A DNA stretch of 64,000 bases from Bedellia somnulentella (lineage: Eukaryota; Arthropoda; Insecta; Lepidoptera; Bedelliidae): contig OY755189.1 in NCBI GenBank assembly GCA_963576735.1, positions 310,001 through 374,000 of the forward strand. The letters are read 5' to 3'. The stretch's first letter is position 1. Each line of letters opens with the position of its first letter. The notes under the pieces are model-generated. The model did no database searches. It worked only from the letters and a program-made list of their open reading frames with translations, and was not told where the DNA came from. Position numbers and translations under genes: made by a program. This document shows positions 55,780 to 64,000 of this stretch, in pieces.

Positions 55780-56298
55780 GGCCCCTATTTCACCACTCTG
55801 ACAAGTCAGACAATTGTCAAGAAAAACTATGACTGCGCCGATTACATTTATTAAATATTCGGCACTTGTTTTGCTTATCCGATTTTTTTCCTTAGACGCA
55901 AATTAAGTTATGTCGAAGGAGAAATTTATTTGTTTTCTATACATTATCCTAAATATAACTTACAATCAGTGCCACTACTATTGCTCTCGCGGAGCGCCAT
56001 TTTGTAACTTAAAATTACGACAATTGTAACGCTAGCCCTCACGCTAGACTGACACACCCTCGATCTCATGTCAATAATTTCCGACAAATCTACAAATATG
56101 TCGAGCTGGATAAATTCTCCTTGTTTCACAACATAATCGTCAAAAGATTAAGTCATCGACAATTGTAACATTATGCCTGTCATGTTAAGAACTATTTCTA
56201 CACGAAATATTTTTCAAACTTATCAGTTGTCACTTGTTACTGACATATCTCAGCCGACATATGTCACTGACAATTATCATGTTGGTGAAATAGGGGCC
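55780..56298. mobile_element. MITE with 16-bp TIRs
   Basis: GGCCCCTATTTCACCA (55780-55795) is exactly inverted at 56283-56298. Subterminal GACAATT strings and an internal inverted AAGGAGAA.../...TTCTCCTT pair support a palindromic non-autonomous DNA element of 519 bp. No transposase frame. The TSD is unclear, so the superfamily is not assigned. Confidence 0.78.
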
Positions 56299-56446
56299 AT
56301 CTTTGCTGTTGTAATAATGTAGTAATAATTGGAATAGGTATACAGTATACTGTTTTTATCTTTTTCCATTAACCATGTTTCGGAAGGGTAAAAATTTTGT
56401 TATTTAGTTTTTCTGGTCTCATTTAATTAAATATGTAATGAAAAGT

Positions 56447-56615
56447 TGTGTAGGCTTTGAATAACACGAACCCATTTTTTCCCGTAGGTGTCTTAGAAAT
56501 TTAGAGATTATTATATTATATTATATTTTTATTTAGATTATATTTTCTCCACTCCACTTACCAAAGTGGCTGAGACATTTCTGATTCTGAAGCTCTGAAG
56601 GGTAACAACCTTTAT
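56447..56615 (+). repeat. TATG-SINE, degenerate
   Basis: GTGTAGGCTTTGAATAACAC through CCAAAGTGGCTGAGAC. An AT-rich stretch (TTATATTATATT) replaces part of the middle. Confidence 0.5.
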
Positions 56616-56705
56616 TTGATTTTAAAGTCTGGAAAATATACAGGCTACAAGATACTACTCATCAATGACACTCATAACAACTTTGTAATTAGTACAATTA
56701 TGTAA

Positions 56706-57640
56706 AATATCAAAATATCAGCATCCTCAGGCCCGTCATTCCAAATAGAAAGAGGTGTGAAACAGGGAGATCCTCTGTCTCCAAAATTATTCACGAGTAT
56801 CCTCGAGGAGGTCTTCAAAAAGTTGGCAGTTTCTTGGCAAAACAGGGGCATTGCCGTCGGTGACCGAAGGCTGAAAAACCTTCGGTTCGCCGACGACATT
56901 GTACTGTTTGCATCATCTCCATCGGAACTTGCAAATGCTCCAAGAACTGAGCACTGCTAGCCTTGAGGTTGGACTTACAATGAACCGGTCAAAAACCCAA
57001 CTAATGACTAACGGCGCAAAGCGTAAGGTAGTGGTCGATGGGCAGGAAATACAATACGTCGAAGAGTACATCTACTTGGGCCAGATAGTGTCCTTCGAAA
57101 ACAGGCAGGACCAAGGAATCGAACGACGCGTTTCGAACGCCTGGAAGAGCTACTGGTCCATGAAGAAGCTGATGTAGGGTAACCTTCCGTTAACCCTGAA
57201 GCGCAAACTTGTCGACATGTGCATCCTGCCAATCCTAACTTACGGCGCACAAACGTGGTCATTGACCGAACGTCAAAAGTCCAAACTTAAGGTTTGCCAG
57301 CGAGAAATGGAGCGCAGCATTCTGGGTGTCAAACGCACAGATCGCATTCGAAACACCACACTGCGCTCAAAAACTGGAATCGCTGATGTAGGAGTTCAGA
57401 CTGCCAAACTCAAGTGGACCTGGGCCGTACATGTCTCTCGAATGCATCCGGAAAAATGGGCTAAAACAGCCACTGAATGGGTGCCTACAGATGGACACCG
57501 GCGTAGGGGAAGGCCTAGGAGGTGATGGAGGGACGACGTGGACAGCTTCGATCCAGGGTGGTTGTGTACAGCCTTGGACAGAGATGTGTGGCCTCAAAAT
57601 TGTGAGGCCTTTGCCCAGCAGAGGGAAACAAATTAGGCTA
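56706..57640 (+). mobile_element. RTE-type LINE, 5'-truncated, frameshifted
   Basis: Coding blocks run from reverse-transcriptase motif B (VKQGDPLSPKLFTSILEE) through motif C (LRFADDIVLFASS, 56880-56920) and VEEYIYLGQIV to the RTE C-terminus (LPILTYGAQTW, ERSILGVKRTDRIRN, GRPRR, WRDDV, PQNCEAFAQQREAN). A frameshift lies near 56930-56940, with stops near 57175 and 57523. It ends in a (TA)n-like tail at about 57640. It sits in pk intron 2 in sense orientation. Non-functional. Confidence 0.88.
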
Positions 57641-57944
57641 TATATATAAAAAAAAGCAAAATAAATAGCCATATACTAATCTTATACTACACTCCCTTCC
57701 CAATTCTATAAATTTTATACAATAATTTACCATAGTTTCATAAATTCATAAAAGTAACTAATAAGAAACATGACGACTAAAAATATCAGATTAGATATAA
57801 TACGTTTCCTTATAATTCTAGTCACGTACTCATTTCATTAGCTACGGACACGCTGTCTTTATTAAAACCACCCCTTATTACCCTCTTTATATTGTTTCTA
57901 TATTCTATTACTGCTACGTTTTACCCTCACCAGCGATATACTTA
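57641..57944. other. No recognised feature
   Basis: AT-rich intron DNA between two LINE fragments. Confidence 0.3.
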
Positions 57945-59173
57945 AAATAAAAAATAAAATAAAATAATCATTTATTTCAAAATAAAAAGATAAATCTTTG
58001 TTTTTTGAACGTCAAAATTCAACTTAATACTAAGTTTACTTCGGATTCGGAAGGTGTTTTGTTGAGAGAAGAACCCGTAAGAAACTCGTCAACACACATC
58101 TTTTTTTACGTCCATTACAATTTTGGTGTTAGCCCGGAAACATCCTGCACAGAGCCCTGATGACACCAAGCCACTTCATCATTAATGTAATCATTGACAG
58201 TGTAATAGGCTTTCGAACTAAGATTTCTTTTAACAGCTGCTTTGAATTTTGTTTCTGATAAATTTAAAATGTCCTCAGGTATTTTATTATACATTTTTAC
58301 GCATAACCCCATGAAAGATGTATTTACTTTTGACAATCTGTATTTTGGCACGGATATTTTATTGTTGTCTCTCAGGTTTCGAATATGTCTGTCACAATTT
58401 TTCACAAAAGAGGCCTGATTTTTTCTTACATACATAATATTTTCATAAATATATTGACATGGCAGTGTCATTATATTTATTGTTTTAAACAATTCCCTCA
58501 GGGAATCTCGGGATCTCATATTGTATATGGCTCTTATTGCTCTCTTTTGGAGAATAAATATGGAACCAACATCAGCTGCTCTGCCCCAGAGTAAAATACC
58601 GTAAGACATTACACTATGAAAATAGCTGTAATAAACTAATCGAGCTGTCTGTACATCTGTCAAATGTCTTATTTTCCTAACGGCATATGCAGCACTACTA
58701 AGCCTGCCAGCTAGTGAGCTAATGTGGGGTCCCCATTGGAGCTTGGAGTCCAGAGTTATCGCTAAGAAAACTGTGTTATCCGAAAATACTAACTTTTCAT
58801 TATTTAAAATTATTTCGTTATCAACGCACCTAACATTAGGTAATACAAATTTAATGCATTTGGTTTTTTTACCATTCAGTACAAGATTATTGGAAGCAAA
58901 CCATGTTTGAATCTGTGAAACCGTGTTATTCACCTCGTCAATATTCTGATTATTTCTTTCAACGTCAAATACTAAAGAAGTATCATCAGCAAATAACACT
59001 ATCTCGGACATTTTCTCGACCATGAACGGCAAATCATTAATATAAACTAAAAATAAAAATGGGCCCAAAATAGAACCCTGCGGAACACCCATTTTCACAT
59101 GAGTTCCAGGTGATATTGCATTATTGATTTGCACTTTCTGTATCCGATCCGAAAAGTAAGACTTTATTAACAC
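57945..59173 (-). mobile_element. CR1/Jockey-like LINE, 5'-truncated, open RT frame
   Basis: The minus-strand frame 59173-58115 (352 codons, no stop) begins inside the reverse transcriptase just before motif B (GVPQGSILGPFLFLVYINDL). It has motif C LFADDTSLV (residues 60-68), then LSSAAYAVRKIRHL, SYGILLWGRAADV and a C-terminal LCVKMYNKIPEDILNL. Its first codon is GTG directly after an in-frame TAA, so this is a truncated reading frame and not a start. The 3' UTR runs to an (AAAAT)n-type tail near 57945. An intact frame suggests a fairly recent, dead-on-arrival insertion. Confidence 0.88.
58115..59173 (-). CDS. Reverse transcriptase C-terminal frame of truncated LINE
   Basis: Partial ORF2 lacking endonuclease and the first RT motifs. 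It keeps catalytic ADD (residues 62-64), the motif D-like region LVLNGKKTKCIKF and motif E-like ITLDSKLQWGPHI. It would not be translated as such, because no ATG or promoter precedes it. It lies antisense in pk intron 2. Confidence 0.8.
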   Translation of the reverse strand: MLIKSYFSDRIQKVQINNAISPGTHVKMGVPQGSILGPFLFLVYINDLPFMVEKMSEIVLFADDTSLVFDVERNNQNIDEVNNTVSQIQTWFASNNLVLNGKKTKCIKFVLPNVRCVDNEIILNNEKLVFSDNTVFLAITLDSKLQWGPHISSLAGRLSSAAYAVRKIRHLTDVQTARLVYYSYFHSVMSYGILLWGRAADVGSIFILQKRAIRAIYNMRSRDSLRELFKTINIMTLPCQYIYENIMYVRKNQASFVKNCDRHIRNLRDNNKISVPKYRLSKVNTSFMGLCVKMYNKIPEDILNLSETKFKAAVKRNLSSKAYYTVNDYINDEVAWCHQGSVQDVSGLTPKL

Positions 59174-59429
59174 TTATTACTTACTTATGACTTATCACGT
59201 GGAAGTACTGTCATGTTGTATTTGTATCAGTAACCTGAGACCATTCTAAATAATAGTGAGAGCGAAAAATGATACCTCTATCTTACTGTCAACCTTAAAT
59301 ATGTGATTCGAGGCACTTTTCTATGAAGGGCCTTTCATTACACTGAATTTAGGCACGTAAGGGAGCTTATTACCAAACCATACCATTTTGTTTACCATTA
59401 CCATTACTCAGAACGATGTTATTTTATTT

Positions 59430-59560
59430 TAACCGACCAAAAAGGAGGAGCTTTTCAAGTCGTCTAAAACTTTCTTTTTGATATTTTTATCAACCCATTC
59501 TGATACCGATAGGTCCCGAACCCAGTTTGGTCTCATAAAATTTACTTATACTGTCCGTTT
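59430..59560 (+). repeat. AACCGAC-type repeat fragment
   Basis: TTTTAACCGACCAAAAAGGAGG, AAGTCGTCTAAAAC and CATTCTGATACCGATAGG resemble the repeat at 4752, with divergence. It lies 50 bp before exon C. Confidence 0.45.
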
Positions 59561-59606
59561 TTTTAAATATACCATAAAAGTCTTACCAATTTTTTCTCCA
59601 TTCCAG

Positions 59607-59720
59607 GTGCACCTGTACTTCTCGTCGCTGCCCGAGGACAAGGTTCCGTACGTGAACAGCGTGGGCGAGCGCCACCGCCTCAAACAACTGCTGCAGCAGC
59701 TGCCGCCGCAGGATAATGAG
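59607..59720 (+). CDS. pk: prickle exon C: middle of PET domain
   Basis: The exon has a TTTTTTCTCCATTCCAG acceptor (ending 59606) and a GAG|GTAAGT donor at 59721. It is 114 nt, phase 0 at both ends, encoding 38 residues. [20 protein letters not shown] continues the GLRPEQ end of exon B, followed by [18 protein letters not shown]. This matches the invariant PET core (KVPYVNS, R.KQLL.QLP..DNE) of prickle proteins. High G+C and codon-like composition contrast with the intron. The next exon (rest of PET, then three LIM domains in this family) must lie beyond the window. Confidence 0.95.
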
Positions 59721-60071
59721 GTAAGTGAGGGTCTTTGATAACTTTGTATATATTCGTTTTTAGGTCTACTGCAAATTTTACTAATGAGACTTTTTACGAA
59801 CAATGGCATTTTGCTGTCGAATTAGTGAGAATGATAAATTTTGTAGATGTCATTAAGGGTTAACAATGCATCTCATTGTACAGTTTATCCACGAACATTT
59901 AACTTGCAACTAGCAAAACCCTTTTATATCTCCTAAGTGGCGTACAAGTATTGAAGATTTTATTTATTGAGAAAATTCTTTAGTTTAGCACTTAAATTTT
60001 TCTAAACATACGAAAGTGGAAAAAGCATAATTTTGGGAGACGATATGAGAAGAAGTATAAAGGCTGATTAA
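59721..60071 (+). other. Start of pk intron 3
   Basis: AT-rich DNA without recognised features. Confidence 0.3.
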
Positions 60072-60365
60072 TGAATTTATTTATTTATTTATTGAATAGG
60101 TACACAAACAGCATTATAACAAACATTTTCTTTTATGAAAAAACATTGATTCAGATCTGTTACAATGCCAAAAATAGTGCACACAACATTATTGGTCGTT
60201 ATCGTTTTCCTTCTTATTAAATTATTATTATTAAAATTACTTGAAACAATATAAAATAATCAAAAATTTAAAATAAAAAAAACCCTAAAGTATAACACAA
60301 AAAATTAATAATGATAAAATTAAAATTAAATTAAAATAATAATATTATAATTCAATAAAATATGA
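60072..60365 (-). mobile_element. Probable LINE 3' UTR scrap
   Basis: (TTTA)n at 60077-60095 followed by TTGAATAGGTACACAAACAGC and AT-rich DNA looks like a reversed LINE tail and 3' UTR. No coding part. Confidence 0.4.
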
Positions 60366-60749
60366 TTTGACAATTCAAATTCAAATTCAAATTCAAATTC
60401 TTTATTTGCATTCCACATGTTATATGATCTTACAGAGATAATTAAGTACCAATGTGGACCCTGTAGGGCACAGCAATATAAATCTAATTATAATATAACT
60501 TAAAATTATCTTAAAATATTAATTAAAATCTTAAACTAAACATATTGTATAACTGTATAAATTAAAATTTAAACATAAAAACAAACATGTAAAATAATAA
60601 TACTGAGGACATATCTGTACATTTCAGCCATGAAAGTAATTAAAGTAATTACTTCCATTATTTGAACAAAAAAACAACACTTATTATTTATTTATGTACT
60701 AACTTTCCAAAACAAAACAAAACAAGGCTCTAATCAATTAATATGGGTA

Positions 60750-63611
60750 CTATTTATTATTATTATAATTGTAAAATTCGTCTAAAGTATAAAAGATATT
60801 TTTTGTAAGTACTTCTTTTAATTGTTTTTTAAATTTATTTACATCACTTATATCTCTAATCTCTGATGGTAATTTATTATAGATTTTAGAGCACATAGAT
60901 AGTGGGCCTTCTGAGACAATTTTCATGTTAGTTAGGGGTTGCGCTAATCTGGTGTTCGGTCTCAAATTGGGTGGGCGATGGTAAATTGGAAAAAGATGAG
61001 GGTTTTGCCTAACAAATAGACTTGCTTCTAATACATATAGGGATGTTAACGTGAGTATTTGGTATTTCATGAATTGTGGTCGACAACTCGTCATTTGATC
61101 TATGTTAGCTATAATTCTAACACACCTTTTTTGTAGCCGGAATAAATTAATTGTGTTTGTGCTATTACCCCATAGGACAATGCCGTACTGGAGCCACGAA
61201 TGTGCATACGCGTAATATGCTGTTAAAGCTGTTCTATCGTTTGTACATTTTTTTAATTCGTACAGTGCGTAGGTGAATCTTGATAGTTTTGTACTTATGT
61301 TTTCTATATGTTTTTTCCAATTTATACTTGAGTCAATACTGATGCCTAATAGAGGATATGAAGAAACTGTCTCTATATTTTCGTTTTTAAATGAAAAATT
61401 AATAGATAGGGTTTTTTTTTGGTATGGTTTAAATTGTATCAACTTAGTTTTTTTATAGTTAATTTGCAGGTTGTGCTCTTCAAGCCAATTTACCAGTTTG
61501 TGTAATACATTCTCGAGAGTACCGTTTATATTTATTTCATTTTCACAAGGCAGCACCACGGACACATCGTCAGCAAACAGAGTACATGATTCACCTAGAA
61601 TCTTCGGTAAATCATTAATGTAAATTAGAAACAAGATGCATCCTAACACGCTTCCTTGCGGGATTGATTGTGTTATGGAGCCTTCGTCTGATCTTATTTT
61701 AGTTATAGAACCTGTTTGGTGATCGAAGTGTTCTATCTCTACATACTGGCGTCTGTTGCTGAGATATGATTTAAACCATTCGTACACATAGCCTCTGGCA
61801 CCTATGCCGTAGAGTTTTTTCATCAGAATCTCGAATCTTACTCGTTCATAGGCTTTAGACATATCCAATAAAAGACCTATCGCATACTGTTTATTATTAA
61901 TTATATTTAGTATTTCGGTAATGTAGTTAAAGACAGCTAAAGTAGTAGAATGATTTTTCCTGAATCCATTTTGAGAGTTATGAAATATATTATTTTTTTC
62001 ACAATACGAGTACATTCGACGACACATTGCTTTTTCAAAGATCTTTGCAAATGTTGGAAGTAAAGAAATAGGTCTATAATCAGAGCAATCCTTCTTTTCC
62101 CCTTTTTTGAAAACTGGCTTTATTAGCGAGATTTTAAGTAGATCAGGTACAGTACTCTCGGCAAAAGACTGGTTAATTAAGTATGTCAGTATTGGTGTGA
62201 GCTCCTCCTTACACTGTCTTATCAGTAAGGGTGGTAATTCGTCATAGCCGTAGCTAGCTTTGTTTTTTAAGTTCTTAATTATTTTGAGTACCTCCTGGTC
62301 TGTGGCGGGTGTCAAATACATAGACTTTTCTGGCTGGTCTATTACTGGTCTTCCTACGGGGGGTGAGGCCTTACTATCTTTCCCCACGGATAAGAAAAAA
62401 ATATTAAATAAATTTGCAACTGTTATTGGGTCGCTTATTGTTTCATTTTGTAATTCTAGCTCAATATTGGTTTTTGGTTTAGGTTTAATCTTGTTTGTTT
62501 CTTTTTTAACTATCTGCCATGTGGTTTTCATAACATTTTCAGCTCGTTGGATTCTTTTAATATTTTGAATTTTTTTAGACTTTTTTATAGCTTTTTTTAA
62601 CAATTTTTCGTACTGTTTATAGTTTTCGTTTAATATTTGGTTATCTGTTTTGCTTACAAATATTTTAAGGAATCTTTTGTTTTTACAAGATATTTTTATT
62701 CCAGTTGTTAGCCACGCTTTATTTGAATAAGATTTACATTTAATTTTAATTTTCGGGATACATTTATTTAGAATAGAAATTAATTCATTTTGAAAAACAG
62801 TGTAATTTTCGTTAATATTTTTATCCCTACGTATTAGTTTATGAAAGTTTATACTTAAAAGTTCCTTTTTAAAAAAATCAATATTTATAGCACTAAATAT
62901 TCTTTTATACATAAACCAATTTTCCCGGGATTTTTCATTTTTGAAAGGTAAATGTAAAAGAACGCCCTTGTGATCCGAAAAGCAATAATCATATACACAA
63001 ATTTGGTTTTGGTTTGTTTGGAAATTAGTAAATATAAGGTCGATACAAGATGATTTGGTCTTACAAATTCTAGTTGCCTCCTGTACATGCTGACGGAAGT
63101 TATAACTGCCCATGCTGTCTAGTAGGCGCGTGGATACGGATTTATCCAAGAAATCCACGTTAAAGTCTCCGCCAATTATTACATTACATTTATTCTTTTT
63201 TTTATGTACATATTGTAACAGTTTTTCTAATGAATCGTAAAACAGTGCAGGCATTCGGTTGTGGTCAGGCCAATATATAGTAATTATTAATAAATTTAAA
63301 GAGGGCACATCTACTGCACAAGTTTCGAAAATGTATTCAATACTCATGTTACTTATTACTTGCAGTTCTTTAAATTGAATTCCATTTTTCAGAAAGATAC
63401 ATACACCTCCTCTTTCACGGTTTGTTCGACAATAACATGATGCTAAGTCATATCCATCAACACGTAATAAGTCTAATTTAGATGGAGATATCCATGTTTC
63501 AGTAAGACACAAACACTTTAAGTTCTTATCCTTTTCAGTTTCGACTTCTAAAAAATCTCTTTTACTAATAAAACTTTGAATGTTTTGGAACAAAATAGTA
63601 AAATCACTCAC
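60750..63611 (-). CDS. LINE ORF2: endonuclease and reverse transcriptase
   Basis: An open frame of 953 codons. The apurinic-type endonuclease occupies about residues 4-220: N10 in FQNIQS, E38 in TETW, GGDFN at 147-151, DLIF at 191-194 and SDH at 212-214. The reverse transcriptase runs about 430-760: DYRPISLLP, GFRKNHSTT, motif A LLLDMSKAY, motif B IPQGSVLGCILF, motif C FADD at 679-682 and the C-terminal WLQYGIVLWGNST region. All core catalytic residues are present. The protein nicks target DNA and primes cDNA synthesis from the nick. The first codon given is GTG; no ATG occurs in frame before residue 89, inside the endonuclease. Translation therefore probably depends on ORF1 by frameshift or reinitiation. 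Clade placement (CR1/Jockey side) is by motif style only. Confidence 0.93.
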   Translation of the reverse strand: MSDFTILFQNIQSFISKRDFLEVETEKDKNLKCLCLTETWISPSKLDLLRVDGYDLASCYCRTNRERGGVCIFLKNGIQFKELQVISNMSIEYIFETCAVDVPSLNLLIITIYWPDHNRMPALFYDSLEKLLQYVHKKKNKCNVIIGGDFNVDFLDKSVSTRLLDSMGSYNFRQHVQEATRICKTKSSCIDLIFTNFQTNQNQICVYDYCFSDHKGVLLHLPFKNEKSRENWFMYKRIFSAINIDFFKKELLSINFHKLIRRDKNINENYTVFQNELISILNKCIPKIKIKCKSYSNKAWLTTGIKISCKNKRFLKIFVSKTDNQILNENYKQYEKLLKKAIKKSKKIQNIKRIQRAENVMKTTWQIVKKETNKIKPKPKTNIELELQNETISDPITVANLFNIFFLSVGKDSKASPPVGRPVIDQPEKSMYLTPATDQEVLKIIKNLKNKASYGYDELPPLLIRQCKEELTPILTYLINQSFAESTVPDLLKISLIKPVFKKGEKKDCSDYRPISLLPTFAKIFEKAMCRRMYSYCEKNNIFHNSQNGFRKNHSTTLAVFNYITEILNIINNKQYAIGLLLDMSKAYERVRFEILMKKLYGIGARGYVYEWFKSYLSNRRQYVEIEHFDHQTGSITKIRSDEGSITQSIPQGSVLGCILFLIYINDLPKILGESCTLFADDVSVVLPCENEININGTLENVLHKLVNWLEEHNLQINYKKTKLIQFKPYQKKTLSINFSFKNENIETVSSYPLLGISIDSSINWKKHIENISTKLSRFTYALYELKKCTNDRTALTAYYAYAHSWLQYGIVLWGNSTNTINLFRLQKRCVRIIANIDQMTSCRPQFMKYQILTLTSLYVLEASLFVRQNPHLFPIYHRPPNLRPNTRLAQPLTNMKIVSEGPLSMCSKIYNKLPSEIRDISDVNKFKKQLKEVLTKNIFYTLDEFYNYNNNK

Positions 63612-64000
63612 GAAAATTGTTTGTTGAACTACTAGTTTTATGTGGTGGGGTGGGCAGAGTCTTTGGTGAGAGTTGTGAAGGGGTTTTGTTCAAATTAAGC
63701 GAATTATCTGTTAGGTCTTCTTGTTTTTTATGAAAGTACTCTTTCCCATTTATAAATAATCTATTATTCATGATGTTTGCTCTTTTGCCTTCTTTTCGAG
63801 CTTCAATTAAAATTTCTCTAAGTTCTCTTCTGTATTTTAAGGCCTCTTCTCCTAAAACTTCAGATACAGCTAATCCGGTGTTTTTAAAAAGTCTTTTTCC
63901 ATTCAAAATTTGTTTTGCCATATGTTTACTTAAGAACTCTATTTCTAAGGGACGACGGTGCCCTGGCTTTCCTAGCCTTTTCAATTCTTCGACATATCCT
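63604..64000 (-). CDS. LINE ORF1, C-terminal part
   Basis: The frame is open from the window edge to TGA at 63604-63606. The visible start GYVEELKRLGKPGHRRPLEI is not an initiator. The region RRPLEIEFLSKHMAKQIL, then YRRELREILIEARKEGKRA and LFINGKEYF resembles the C-terminal RNA-binding domain of LINE ORF1 proteins (transposase_22-like), which coat LINE RNA. The end is Ser/Thr/Pro-rich. Its stop overlaps the ORF2 frame, and the two frames are both open for about 90 nt. Confidence 0.8.
   Translation of the reverse strand, partial: GYVEELKRLGKPGHRRPLEIEFLSKHMAKQILNGKRLFKNTGLAVSEVLGEEALKYRRELREILIEARKEGKRANIMNNRLFINGKEYFHKKQEDLTDNSLNLNKTPSQLSPKTLPTPPHKTSSSTNNFRE

Larger units (their letters stand above)
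60372..64000 (-). mobile_element. Near-complete CR1/Jockey-like LINE, continues past the window
   Basis: It reads on the minus strand, antisense to pk. Its 3' end is an (AATTTG)n tail at about 60375-60400 with TGCAAATAAAG before it. ORF2 (63611-60750) and the end of ORF1 (64000-63604) follow in order. No stop or frameshift interrupts either frame in the window, so it may be young and possibly active; the 5' end is outside. Confidence 0.9.

Noticed and set aside
60750..63611. GTG as a true ORF2 start codon
   Set aside because: Initiation at GTG is rare in animal nuclear genes; the position only marks where the frame was cut. Frameshift or reinitiation is more likely.

Overview
The window looks like lepidopteran (moth or butterfly) nuclear DNA. 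It is AT-rich with almost no long reading frames. It carries repeats typical of that order: RTE-like and CR1/Jockey-like LINE fragments, Helitron ends of the 'GAAGCCGGGGCGGG...CTAG' type, tRNA-derived SINEs and a P-element-like transposase remnant. No bacterial, viral or organellar segment was recognised.

Host gene: three exons on the + strand belong to one very large gene that I read as prickle (pk), a planar-cell-polarity gene. Exon A (coding 17232-18019) has a Cys/Trp/Tyr-rich N-terminal block that resembles the Spiny-legs-type long isoform. Exon B (52010-52400) is a proline-rich linker that runs into the start of the PET domain. Exon C (59607-59720) continues the PET domain. Splice phases fit exactly (2 into 2, then 0 into 0), giving introns of about 34.0 kb and 7.2 kb. 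The rest of PET, the LIM domains and the C-terminus lie beyond 64000. Everything from 18020 on is intronic apart from the exons; 1-17200 is upstream or 5'UTR-intron DNA.

Repeats: the main component is a family of about 250 bp with roughly 30 copies, here called TATG-SINE. Its sense strand starts GTGTAGTGTCGGCTTAG and ends GTGAGTATATG(TATG)n, and many copies have 8-15 bp target-site duplications (TSDs). Most copies lie in the first pk intron between 30.8 and 56 kb. Its last ~50 bp match the 3' end of an RTE-like LINE also present here, which suggests a SINE/LINE partnership.

Other structures: a 1.8 kb composite at 7.37-9.19 kb with four tandem tRNA-like modules between ~210 bp inverted arms; a P-element-like pseudogene with a THAP-type start (20.6-24.0 kb); a 51-bp terminal inverted repeat pair ending at a 200-N gap; a perfect 50-bp-arm hairpin that looks retroposed (31.7 kb); a nested piggyBac-like MITE (31.0 kb); and an ~830 bp inverted duplication (43.6-46.2 kb). 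The last 4 kb hold a nearly complete LINE, antisense to pk, with an uninterrupted endonuclease/reverse-transcriptase frame. All calls are by eye; no database search was possible.
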